Assembly: GCA_020631235.1 (NCBI GenBank)
Contig: JAHDHQ010000006.1
Coordinates: forward strand, 114,785 to 178,784
Length of the DNA: 64,000 nt
Origin: Saprospiraceae bacterium
GTDB taxonomy: Bacteria > Bacteroidota > Bacteroidia > Chitinophagales > Saprospiraceae
Direction of reading: 5' to 3'
Below the pieces are notes generated by a model, which worked only from the letters and a program-made list of their open reading frames with translations, did no database searches and was not told the DNA's origin. The position numbers were made by a program, and so were the translations under genes. Positions 44,990 to 52,301 of this stretch are shown piece after piece; the stretch's first letter is position 1; each line of letters begins with the position of its first letter.

Positions 44990-45403
44990 ATGATAGAAAA
45001 CAAAGTATTAGACCATAAAGCAACACCAAGAGGTAAGTTTCCACATGTAAAGAGAGTGGGTGATTTTATTTATGTTTCTGGAACAAGTAGCCGGAGAAAA
45101 GACAATAGCTTAGCAGGTGTAGAAGTAGATGAAATGGGGACGACTAAATTAGATATAAAAGTGCAAACTAAAGCAGTACTGGATAATATAGGTGATTTAC
45201 TTAAAAGTATGGGAGCAGATTTATCTGATGTAGTGGATATAACCAGCTTTTTAGTAAACATGAACGATTTTGGAGGTTATAATGAGGTATATGGTAGCTA
45301 TTTTGATTTTAATGGTCCTACTAGAACAACAGTTGCTGTTCATCAGCTCCCACACCCGCACTTATTGATTGAAATTAAAGCTATAGCTTATAAACCAGCA
45401 TAA
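44990..45403 (+). CDS. RidA-family protein, probable 2-aminomuconate deaminase
   Basis: A 137-residue YjgF/RidA-fold protein. The segment [24 protein letters not shown] and the terminal [17 protein letters not shown] match the subgroup that deaminates 2-aminomuconate to 4-oxalocrotonate. Classic RidA removes enamines from PLP enzymes; the operon context and the SGTSSRR segment favour the aminomuconate role. It is the last gene of the operon and is followed at once by a terminator. Confidence 0.87.
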   Translation: MIENKVLDHKATPRGKFPHVKRVGDFIYVSGTSSRRKDNSLAGVEVDEMGTTKLDIKVQTKAVLDNIGDLLKSMGADLSDVVDITSFLVNMNDFGGYNEVYGSYFDFNGPTRTTVAVHQLPHPHLLIEIKAIAYKPA

Positions 45404-45404
45404 A

Positions 45405-45434
45405 AAAAGACCAGTAAATAAATGCTGGTCTTTT
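45405..45434. terminator. Terminator at the end of the kynurenine operon
   Basis: A 10-bp perfect stem AAAAGACCAG / CTGGTCTTTT with a 10-base loop; A-rich on one side and T-rich on the other, so it can work for the operon and for the convergent YceI gene. Confidence 0.88.
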
Positions 45435-45454
45435 ATTTGGGGTTATGTTTCCGA

Positions 45455-46042
45455 TTACTCGGCTGTACGCAAAGATACAGAAATTTCAAACTCGTCATAA
45501 ATCGTATTATCTCCTAAATTGTCGATAAACGATCCAGAACCATATCTTACATCAAACTCACTTCGATCTACCACGATATCGGCATTCATTGTTCCGTCTT
45601 CGGCAGTGCTTACATTGAATTTGATAGGATTTGTTTTGTCTTTAATGCTTAGGTTAGCGATTACTTTATAGTCACCAGGTACACCTCGACTAATTACTTT
45701 TGTTATTTCCAATGTTGCTTTAGGATAATTAGCCACGCCAAAAAAGTCATCTGATGCTAAATGTCCTACAAGTTTCCCTGCATATTCTCCTTCTAAATCA
45801 GTACAAGCGATACTAGTCATATCTATAGTAAAAGAACCACCCGTTAAGTTACCTTCATTCATCATAAGTTCACCTTCACTTAAGTTGATAGTACCCTCAT
45901 GAGACCCTCCTACTTTATACGCTTTCCAGTTAATTGAGCTTTGAGTTATATCAATGGATTTTTTTGTTGGTTCTCCATTGTTGGCAAAACTAATTGATGT
46001 TCCTAGTAGGATTGCCATTAGTGTAGTCATTAATTTTTTCAT
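45455..46042 (-). CDS. YceI-family periplasmic protein, paired with MarR
   Basis: A 195-residue protein with a cleavable signal peptide (MKKLMTTLMAILLGTSISFA, no lipobox Cys) and a full YceI lipocalin-like domain: WKAYKVGGSHEGTINLSEG, GSFTIDMTSIACTDLEG, DFFGVANYPKATLEI and DRSEFDVRYGSG. Its ATG overlaps the TGA of the marR gene by four bases (ATGA), so it is regulated and translated with it. YceI proteins bind isoprenoid-like lipids in known cases; a MarR sensor of a small aromatic or lipophilic ligand upstream would fit. A lipidated paralogue is at 12.3 kb. Confidence 0.9.
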   Translation of the reverse strand: MKKLMTTLMAILLGTSISFANNGEPTKKSIDITQSSINWKAYKVGGSHEGTINLSEGELMMNEGNLTGGSFTIDMTSIACTDLEGEYAGKLVGHLASDDFFGVANYPKATLEITKVISRGVPGDYKVIANLSIKDKTNPIKFNVSTAEDGTMNADIVVDRSEFDVRYGSGSFIDNLGDNTIYDEFEISVSLRTAE

Positions 46043-46491
46043 GATCTTATTTTATTTAATAATTTATTTAATTGAATGCATTCATTTTCGCTCAGTTGTT
46101 GGATTGGGTTATTGTCTGATATTTTTTTATCACCTATTTCTTCCAGTAATTGAGTTCCTTTATTTGTCAGTTTGATACTGATTAGTCTAGCATCATCGCC
46201 ACACTTGTGTTTACTTAACAAGCCTTTTTGTACGAGTCTATCAACGAGCCTTGAGCTGTCCGAATTTTTAGCTAAAAGTCTTTGCCTAATATATGCTGTT
46301 GATACATTTTCCTTAGCCCCTTTAACGATGCGAAGTACATTAAACTGTTTATAGCTAATATCATACTGCTCGATGACTTTATTCATTCGATCAAAGACAA
46401 TATTACTTGTATAGACCATATTTACAAGTGCTCGCAGCCATTCGTCTTTAAATGGTTTTGATTGTTTTATTGCTTCTTCTATTGTTTTCAC
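46039..46491 (-). CDS. MarR-family transcriptional regulator
   Basis: A 150-residue winged-helix repressor. The core has YDISYKQFNVLRIVKGA, the recognition region VSTAYIRQRLLAKNSDSSRLVDRLVQKGLL and the wing KHKCGDDARLISIKLTNKG. The start is GTG at 46491, which gives the family N terminus (MKTIEEAIKQ); the next ATG is 24 codons later and would remove the dimer helix. A -7 box ends only five bases upstream of this GTG, so the message may have no leader. Twin palindromes cover the -33 box and spacer, strongly suggesting autorepression of the marR-yceI unit. Confidence 0.9.
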   Translation of the reverse strand: MKTIEEAIKQSKPFKDEWLRALVNMVYTSNIVFDRMNKVIEQYDISYKQFNVLRIVKGAKENVSTAYIRQRLLAKNSDSSRLVDRLVQKGLLSKHKCGDDARLISIKLTNKGTQLLEEIGDKKISDNNPIQQLSENECIQLNKLLNKIRS

Positions 46492-46495
46492 ACGT

Positions 46496-46526
46496 CAAAT
46501 ATAATGTTATAACATCAATGTTGCAA
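46496..46526 (-). promoter_or_regulatory. Promoter of the marR-yceI unit
   Basis: On the minus strand TATATTTG (46496-46503) is a full -7 match and TTG (46524-46526) lies 20 bases upstream, giving a complete consensus promoter. The GTG start at 46491 follows five bases after the -7 box, close to where transcription should begin. Confidence 0.7.
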
Positions 46527-46535
46527 CATTGATGT
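46504..46535. promoter_or_regulatory. Twin palindromic operator, probable MarR binding site
   Basis: Two copies of ATGTTNNAACAT lie at 46504-46515 (ATGTTATAACAT) and 46518-46529 (ATGTTGCAACAT), with centres 14 bases apart. The second is the core of a perfect 24-base palindrome (46512-46535, half-site ACATCAATGTTG). They cover the spacer and the -33 box of the marR promoter. MarR dimers bind such palindromes; the double site suggests two dimers side by side. Confidence 0.75.
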
Positions 46536-46553
46536 AGATAAATTTTTTTTGTC

Positions 46554-47378
46554 TTATTTCTTTTGATATTTATTAGCCAATGTTGTAAGATCTTTTCTAG
46601 AGATATTAGAATCCAAAATTTGGTGTTTTTCTTTAAGGAAAACGCCATCAGCTAACTGATCTAAAGCATCATGTATGTAAAGAGCTGCTTTTTCGTTTCC
46701 TTTATCATGCAACAGTTTAGCCTTAAAAGTTAAAAAGTTTACATAGTTTTTATTTTTATCTAAAGCTTCATCAATTATGGTTAATGCTTCACTTTTTTTA
46801 CCCAAATAAAAATAGGCTTTGCTTTGATATAAGTAAGCGCAGGGATCTATTATAGACCCATCCTTCATCTCTTTTATATAGTCATCAAAAAAGGAGATGG
46901 CTTTCTCATATTCTTTCAGCCGATAATGAGCTATTCCTCGCATTAAATTTGGCCTAATGAAGGGCGAATGCATGACTTGTAGACTGTCTAGTAGGTCGGC
47001 GCTATAAAAATCGACAATGGCTTGTTCTGCATCATTAAGATAGGTTAAATATTGGTTACCTCGGTGGATTTTGTATGCTTCAGGATTTAGTTCGACAGCC
47101 TTATCAATGTATGTTTTCCAGTTGTGTAATTCTCCTTTTAGTAAACTCGTATTTGCTAGTTCAAAGAAAGCTTTCTCATTTTTATGATCGTAACTGATAG
47201 CCGTCTTTAGATGTCGAATATGTTCGTCAGAGAATCTTGAATACTGAAAGCTTTTAAGTATTGAAGCTGATGATTCTTTGGCTCTTTCTTTAGGTGTTAA
47301 GAAAAAATGAGGATCATTAAAGTGATCACAGGAAATGAGCATAAAAACACTAAAGGCTAATATCAAATATTTCTTCAT
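46554..47378 (-). CDS. TPR-repeat lipoprotein
   Basis: A 274-residue lipoprotein (MKKYLILAFSVFMLISC, lipobox Cys17) with about five tetratricopeptide repeats: for example KAFFELANTSLLKGELHNW, PNLMRGIAHYRLKEYEKAISFFDDYI and AYLYQSKAYFYLGKKSEALTIIDEAL. TPR lipoproteins scaffold protein complexes at the envelope; the partner is unknown. The N terminus overlaps the upstream lipoprotein gene by 29 bases in another frame, so both are made from one message. Confidence 0.8.
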   Translation of the reverse strand: MKKYLILAFSVFMLISCDHFNDPHFFLTPKERAKESSASILKSFQYSRFSDEHIRHLKTAISYDHKNEKAFFELANTSLLKGELHNWKTYIDKAVELNPEAYKIHRGNQYLTYLNDAEQAIVDFYSADLLDSLQVMHSPFIRPNLMRGIAHYRLKEYEKAISFFDDYIKEMKDGSIIDPCAYLYQSKAYFYLGKKSEALTIIDEALDKNKNYVNFLTFKAKLLHDKGNEKAALYIHDALDQLADGVFLKEKHQILDSNISRKDLTTLANKYQKK

Positions 47379-47832
47379 TTTTATATCTTAAATGTAAGAC
47401 TCCATAAATATTATGCTCTGTGTTATCACTCAGAAGCTCGATGTCCAAATAGTCTGACAAAGCAGAAGTTAAGGCTTTGTTCTTTTGGTAAAAACTAATC
47501 TCCAAATCTTCATTAAAATGATTGATTAATTGGAAATCAAAACGGTTACAACAATCAGAATACCAATAGAAACTAGAATGAGCTAATTGCTCATCAAAGC
47601 TGAGTTTTTGATTTATTGAATCTAAAAAAGCTCTTTTGTTGGCAATGAGAGGACGGTTAAAAGTATTGCTAATGTCATAATAAGCCAAGGTTTCTAATCC
47701 TGCACAAGATTTGCTTGCTTTAAATGCAGACACTAGATTCGGTAAACTATGTTCATCCACAGTGTTTTTCCCGCTCGAGCAAGCAAAAAAGACAGACAAT
47801 AGCCATACTAAACCAAGTTTTCTAAGCATCAT
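47350..47832 (-). CDS. Hypothetical lipoprotein
   Basis: A 160-residue protein of unknown function. The ATG at 47832 gives MMLRKLGLVWLLSVFFAC with a lipobox (VFFAC) and CSSG after it. A TTG at 47841 would add three residues. The mature part has two further cysteine spots (KSCAG and DCCNRF), an acidic FNEDLEISFYQKN, and no repeat or known motif that I recognise. It is the first gene of a two-gene unit with the TPR lipoprotein, so the two may act together. Confidence 0.6.
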   Translation of the reverse strand: MMLRKLGLVWLLSVFFACSSGKNTVDEHSLPNLVSAFKASKSCAGLETLAYYDISNTFNRPLIANKRAFLDSINQKLSFDEQLAHSSFYWYSDCCNRFDFQLINHFNEDLEISFYQKNKALTSALSDYLDIELLSDNTEHNIYGVLHLRYKNEEIFDISL

Positions 47833-47893
47833 TGTTACCAAACTACAAGTAGAAAACTAAATAACCAATTTAGCAGCAATTATTTACAAAGCA

Positions 47894-49033
47894 TTAACTT
47901 TCGATGGCTTGACGTAGGTCATTCCACAAATCATCTTTGTTTTCTATGCCCACACTTAAACGAATAAGCGAATCTGTTAAACCAATTTTTTCTCGCTCAG
48001 CTTTTGGAATAGTGCTATGAGTCATGGTAGCTGGATGACCTATTAAACTTTCCACTCCTCCAAGTGATTCTGCCAAGGAAAAGAAATGTGTATTCGATAA
48101 GATTTTTTTTGCTTTCTCAAGAGAATCATCTTTTAAATCGAATGAAATCATGGCACCAAAATCTCTCATCTGTGCGGCGGCCAAGTCATGACGAGGATGA
48201 CTAGATAAACCTGGGTAATACACCTTATTTATCTGTTCAAAATTCTGCAATTTTTTAGCTATAAAAGCAGCATTTTCGCATGCTCTGTCCATTCTTACAT
48301 GTAAGGTTTTTATACCTCTTAAAATGAGAAAACAATCCTGGGGCCCAGGAACAGCACCAACAGCATTTTGAATAAAATATAACTGATCTGCTAATGTTTT
48401 ATCGTTGACCATCAAACAGCCGTGAATGACATCTGAGTGGCCTCCTAAATATTTTGTAGCAGAATGCATAACTATATCGGCACCTAAATCCATTGGGGTT
48501 TGTAAATAAGGAGAGGCAAAGGTATTATCTACACAAACTAAGACATCTTCAGCAACGCTTTGTGCTACTTTTTTTATGTCTATGATGTTTAACATAGGAT
48601 TTGTGGGTGATTCTACCCAGACTAAACGAGTTTTTTGGTTCAGTGCTTTATTGAGTTCATCTTCATTCGACAAATCAATGAAATGCATTTTTATACCATA
48701 CTTTTCAAACAGTTTGGTCATAAGTCGATAAGAACCGCCATAAAGATCATATGTAGCAATCACCTCTTCTCCAGGTTCCAGTAATCTTAAGACAGCATCA
48801 ATCGCAGCCATACCACTAGAAAAGCATATTCCATAACGAGCCTTTTCAAGGGCAGCTAAGTTTTCTTGCAAAATGGTTCTAGTAGGATTTTGTGATCTTG
48901 CATATTGAAATCCGAGATGATCACCGGGTTTATTTTGTACATAAGTAGAAGTCTGGAAAATAGGTGTCATGATGGCTCCAGTAGAAGCATCAGGTTTTAT
49001 TCCAGCATGGATGAGTTTTGTTTCGAATTTCAT
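47894..49033 (-). CDS. Cys/Met-metabolism PLP enzyme (cystathionine gamma-synthase/lyase family)
   Basis: A 379-residue PLP enzyme of the trans-sulfuration family. Signatures are FQYARSQNPTRTILQENLAALE, SSGMAAIDAVL, VCVDNTFASPYLQ and the PLP-binding Lys in MHSATKYLGGHSDVIHG. The late segment SLGGVESLIGHPATMTH matches the substrate carboxylate site. Gamma-synthase, beta-lyase and gamma-lyase are close relatives and cannot be separated here by eye. It lies 39 bases downstream of the terminator loop behind the HU gene, and its own promoter was not clearly seen. Confidence 0.9.
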   Translation of the reverse strand: MKFETKLIHAGIKPDASTGAIMTPIFQTSTYVQNKPGDHLGFQYARSQNPTRTILQENLAALEKARYGICFSSGMAAIDAVLRLLEPGEEVIATYDLYGGSYRLMTKLFEKYGIKMHFIDLSNEDELNKALNQKTRLVWVESPTNPMLNIIDIKKVAQSVAEDVLVCVDNTFASPYLQTPMDLGADIVMHSATKYLGGHSDVIHGCLMVNDKTLADQLYFIQNAVGAVPGPQDCFLILRGIKTLHVRMDRACENAAFIAKKLQNFEQINKVYYPGLSSHPRHDLAAAQMRDFGAMISFDLKDDSLEKAKKILSNTHFFSLAESLGGVESLIGHPATMTHSTIPKAEREKIGLTDSLIRLSVGIENKDDLWNDLRQAIES

Positions 49034-49071
49034 TATCGCGATTTGACAGGAAAGATAATTGGCTTTTGGGC

Positions 49072-49097
49072 AAAAAAAAAGACCGACAAAGTCGGCC
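49072..49097 (-). terminator. Intrinsic terminator of the HU gene
   Basis: On the minus strand GGCCGAC pairs with GTCGGTC around a TTT loop (one mismatched pair near the base), followed by nine T. It lies 24 bases after the HU stop. Confidence 0.85.
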
Positions 49098-49120
49098 TTT
49101 TATATCTAAGTAGGATTTTT

Positions 49121-49393
49121 TTAGTTTACAGCTTCAGTTAAAGCTTTTCCTGCTTTGAATTTTACTAATGTTTTAGCAGGAATTTTGATTGTAGCACCAG
49201 TTGCCGGGTTTCTACCATCTCTTGCAGCTCTTCTTGTAGTTTGGAAAGTACCAAATCCAACGAAGGCAGCTTTATCTCCACCTTTAATACAAGACTCGAT
49301 ATTACCGAATACTGCATTTACAGCATCTGTAGCCTGTCCCTTAGTGATACCTGCAGCCGCAGCTACTGAACTTATTAATTCTCCTTTGTTCAT
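49121..49393 (-). CDS. HU-family DNA-binding protein
   Basis: A 90-residue nucleoid protein that bends DNA as a dimer. All parts of the family are visible: the N-terminal helices MNKGELISSVAAAAGITKGQATDAVNAVF, the FVGFGTFQTTRRAARDGRNPATGATIKIPA arm that grips the minor groove with its Pro at the tip, and the terminal FKAGKALTEAVN. HU and IHF subunits are alike; the sequence fits HU best. It has a strong upstream promoter and a terminator, as expected for an abundant protein. Confidence 0.95.
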   Translation of the reverse strand: MNKGELISSVAAAAGITKGQATDAVNAVFGNIESCIKGGDKAAFVGFGTFQTTRRAARDGRNPATGATIKIPAKTLVKFKAGKALTEAVN

Positions 49394-49436
49394 TATAAAA
49401 ATTTTTAGTTGTTAATTTCAATGTTAAAAACGAGTC

Positions 49437-49466
49437 CAAAATTAGACTTATAGTATATATATCCAA
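49437..49466 (-). promoter_or_regulatory. Promoter of the HU gene
   Basis: On the minus strand TAATTTTG (49437-49444) and TTG (49464-49466) are 19 bases apart, matching both boxes. A second -7-like TATTTTTG covers 49464-49471, so there may be two start points. The leader to the ATG is about 37 bases. Confidence 0.65.
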
Positions 49467-49494
49467 AAATATTATATGATATTTTGCTCAAAAT

Positions 49495-49510
49495 CCCGTA
49501 AAAACACGGG
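49495..49510. other. Unexplained GC-rich hairpin between HU and the mini-lipoprotein gene
   Basis: CCCGT and ACGGG enclose a 6-base A-rich loop, flanked by A and T runs (CAAAAT on the left, TTTTAA on the right). It stands out in very AT-rich DNA. Both flanking genes run away from it, so it is not a terminator for either. It may be an operator or a protein-binding site. The rest of 49394-49607 is AT-rich spacer. Confidence 0.4.
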
Positions 49511-49607
49511 TTTTAACGGTTTATTTTAATAATTGTAGGCTATTTCTAACTTTATAAACACCATTTTCTAATGCAATGACGTTAATTTAACAGCTTAAAT
49601 AAATAGT

Positions 49608-49808
49608 ATGAAGAATAAAAAATGGACCGTTTTGTTAGTAATACCAGTAGCGATAGCTCTTACAACTATAAGTTCTTGTCAACGAAAAACGGGTTGTGAA
49701 AACGAAGAAGCATATAAAGTACAAGTTGATAAGCATGGGAATTTATCCACAAAGCGAGGTAAATCAAACTTGTTTTCGAAAAAAATGCGAAAGAACCACG
49801 GGCGATAA
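49608..49808 (+). CDS. Mini-lipoprotein of unknown function, 66 residues
   Basis: A small basic protein. The signal MKNKKWTVLLVIPVAIALTTISSC ends in a good lipobox (ISSC). The mature part, QRKTGCENEEAYKVQVDKHGNL, has one more Cys and ends in a strongly basic STKRGKSNLFSKKMRKNHGR. The last part, with its RGKSNLFxKKMRK core, looks designed to bind an acidic surface or nucleic acid, but this is a guess. No function recognised. It stops five bases before the convergent permease gene ends. Confidence 0.65.
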   Translation: MKNKKWTVLLVIPVAIALTTISSCQRKTGCENEEAYKVQVDKHGNLSTKRGKSNLFSKKMRKNHGR

Positions 49809-49813
49809 TCGAG

Positions 49814-50899
49814 CTATTTAAAAATATTGCTCAATCTAGAAAAGAAATATAAAATATAGAACAGAAATAGACCTGGAAAAACAATTAACCACCACGAAGC
49901 TATATTCGTTCTTGCACCACTGATCAAAGAACCTAAGGTGACCGCATCCAATGGTACACCTATTCCTAAAAAAGAAAGAGTGGCTTCTAAAAGGATAACA
50001 CCGTTTATAGCAAAACAAGAGACTACAAATAGTGGTTTATAAATATTGACTAAAAGGTGTTTAAAATAAAGCCTGGGATAAGATATATTAGCAAGTTTTG
50101 CTGCTATTATGTAATCCTGCTCTTTTATAGCCATTATTTCTGCGCGAATTATCCTTGTAAATAGAGGCCATATAATTAAACCTATTAAGATAGAAACACC
50201 CCATAATCCTGAACGGTCAAACAAGGAGGCTAAAACGAGCACCACAAGCAATGATGGTAAAGATTTAAAAATATTTAACATGCTTGTAATTAATGGGTCC
50301 CCTTCAAAGCTAATAGCCAGCTTTTCACCAACTTGAGCAACATTGAACAACAAAAATAAAAAGACGACAAGGAACAGCAGGAAGCTATCTGGTTTTGTAA
50401 ACCAAGTAAAGTAAGTGTAGAATAACAGGATAAACCCAAGTAAACAAGTCAAAAGAAAAGTAATGGGTGTAAATGTAAGCTTTTTGTAGTCTATAAATCC
50501 TGCCAAAAAGTTTAGAAACAGACTTATACTAAGTGCTATTAAACAAGCTAGAACCCCGATAAAAAGCGACAACTTTAGACCTCTCATACACATAGAAAGA
50601 ACATCTCTGCCAAGACTATCAGTGCCAAACCAATGTACACCATTAGGTCCTTTAGTCAAGGGGCTTGATAAACTCCACTCTAAGTTCATCTGATCATAAC
50701 GGTAAGGTACTAAAGGACCAAACCTTTTTTCATAAGGTGGTTTAACTTTTTGAATTTGGGCTAAACTCCACTGATCAGATTTTTTAGCCAACCAAGGCGT
50801 CTCGTTAAAAAAAGAGCTATCAAAAAGGCTTAATACGATGAGTATTACAAAAAGCTTGAGCCCTAAATTAGCCGTTATTTTAGATAGTATGCTAGTCAA
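49814..50899 (-). CDS. Peptide/nickel-type ABC transporter permease, OppC-like
   Basis: A 361-residue inner-membrane permease. The OppC-type signature HWFGTDSLGRDVLSMCMRG precedes the transport domain, and the coupling loop EQDYIIAAKLANISYPRLYFKHLL plus LLEATLSFLGIGVP mark the EAA region. It has an extra hydrophobic stretch (about 125-190, LTCLLGFILLFYTYFTWF and FLLFLVVFLFLLFNVAQ) inserted after the first core helices. The start is TTG at 50899, overlapping oppB by eight bases; there is no ATG before the signature. The ATPase and binding protein are not next to it; a matching SBP is at 30 kb. Confidence 0.85.
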   Translation of the reverse strand: MTSILSKITANLGLKLFVILIVLSLFDSSFFNETPWLAKKSDQWSLAQIQKVKPPYEKRFGPLVPYRYDQMNLEWSLSSPLTKGPNGVHWFGTDSLGRDVLSMCMRGLKLSLFIGVLACLIALSISLFLNFLAGFIDYKKLTFTPITFLLTCLLGFILLFYTYFTWFTKPDSFLLFLVVFLFLLFNVAQVGEKLAISFEGDPLITSMLNIFKSLPSLLVVLVLASLFDRSGLWGVSILIGLIIWPLFTRIIRAEIMAIKEQDYIIAAKLANISYPRLYFKHLLVNIYKPLFVVSCFAINGVILLEATLSFLGIGVPLDAVTLGSLISGARTNIASWWLIVFPGLFLFYILYFFSRLSNIFK

Positions 50900-52229
50900 A
50901 ACTTGGTTGCTTTTTAGATAAAACTATTTTTGGGTTTAGCCATGCATTTAATATATCCGCAAATAAGTAGCTCAGTATGGTTAAAGTGGATAAAATTAAA
51001 ACTAAAGGAAGGCTGACATTAATATCACCTAAATCCAATGACCTAAAAAGAAGTCTGCCTAATCCTGGCAAGTTAAACAGCTCTTCGATTACTAAACTTC
51101 CGGCTAATGAAGCAGGAATCATACTGGTAAATATGGTGATCATTGTGATCAGGCTATTTGGAAACAAGTGCTTTATAAACAATGATTTTTGTTTAATCCC
51201 TTTAGCTAATAAAGCTGTGACATATGGTTTTTTCTTCTCCTCCAGTAAAGCTGTTTTCATTTGTCGACTTAATATGGCTATATAATGAAAAAGCATGACC
51301 ATCAAAGGAAGCATTAAAAATTTAAAGTTTTTAAATACGGACCCCCAAGGATTACGTTCGTTTACCAAAAGAATATCTACCGAGGGAAACCAATGAGTCA
51401 AAGCACCGTAGTCTTTTGTACTTAAAAACACAATGCTAAGAGTGCCTAATAAAAACAATGGAATAACATAAAACAAATAACTTAATGTAGTACTAATGTT
51501 ATCAAACCAAGAGCCTACATATTTAGCCTGAAAGTAAGCTAGGATTAGAGAAAGCATGAAACATAAAATAAGCATAGGCAATACTAAAGCGATGGTCCAG
51601 ATAGCTGCTTGCTTAATTTTAGATGAAACTAATTTGCCATCCAGTTTGGAACGTTTTGACTGACCATCAAACAACTGACGCAGAAAAAAATGATACTGAT
51701 TATCCAGTCCGTGAAATCGCAGTGAAGGCAAAAAGAAGGCAACTTTATTTTGTTCCATTCGATTTAATGCTTGTCCATAATCACCAGCTATGGAGGAATG
51801 ACAATCTTGAGCGAAAGTACCATCGAGAAAGATAGCGTTTTTTGCAAAAGAGCAACTGCTTTCTGCTTTTGTCCATGCTGTATAAAGATTTAATGCTTGT
51901 TCAATGTCGGGCCAAGTATAACCTTGCTTAAGCCCAGAAAATATAGCATCTTTTAAAGATGCATCACTCAAAGAATCTAGGTGATCAGGATAATAATCAG
52001 GGACGATACTAAAGTAGAAAACAGGCTTGTGTAAACCTAAGTCTCTATACGTTTTGTCATATAAGTTACGAGAAATATTTGCTTCTCTTTTTATATCTAT
52101 GCCTTGAATAAACAATTCGTTTTCTACAACATCATACGGAGACATTTTAATTAAAAAGAAAAATAAAAAACTTACCAATAGCAATATTGGAATACTAAAT
52201 AATAATCGCTTAATGATAAATGTAGTCAT
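50892..52229 (-). CDS. Peptide/nickel-type ABC transporter permease, OppB-like
   Basis: A 445-residue permease with the OppB N terminus (MTTFIIKRLLFSIPILLLVSFLFFFLIKMSPYD) and, after a long non-membrane insert (about 45-195), the core with transmembrane helices, YVTALLAKGIKQKSLFIKHLFPNSLITMITIF (EAA loop) and LAGSLVIEELFNLPGLGRLLFRSLDLGD. The usual OppB is about 310-340 residues, so the insert adds roughly 110. It faces the periplasm. The ATG at 52229 is preferred over a TTG at 52262. Together with the downstream OppC it forms a two-gene unit. Confidence 0.87.
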   Translation of the reverse strand: MTTFIIKRLLFSIPILLLVSFLFFFLIKMSPYDVVENELFIQGIDIKREANISRNLYDKTYRDLGLHKPVFYFSIVPDYYPDHLDSLSDASLKDAIFSGLKQGYTWPDIEQALNLYTAWTKAESSCSFAKNAIFLDGTFAQDCHSSIAGDYGQALNRMEQNKVAFFLPSLRFHGLDNQYHFFLRQLFDGQSKRSKLDGKLVSSKIKQAAIWTIALVLPMLILCFMLSLILAYFQAKYVGSWFDNISTTLSYLFYVIPLFLLGTLSIVFLSTKDYGALTHWFPSVDILLVNERNPWGSVFKNFKFLMLPLMVMLFHYIAILSRQMKTALLEEKKKPYVTALLAKGIKQKSLFIKHLFPNSLITMITIFTSMIPASLAGSLVIEELFNLPGLGRLLFRSLDLGDINVSLPLVLILSTLTILSYLFADILNAWLNPKIVLSKKQPSFD

Positions 52230-52301
52230 GAAATCTTTCCTCTGAAGACTAAAGATAGACAATCGGCATTTGAAATTTAATTATACGTCTAAGCTACAGG
52301 A

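Noticed and set aside
47894..49033. A SAM or cobalamin riboswitch in front of the Cys/Met PLP enzyme
   Set aside because: Only a short stretch separates it from the HU terminator, too small for a known riboswitch, and no conserved core was seen.
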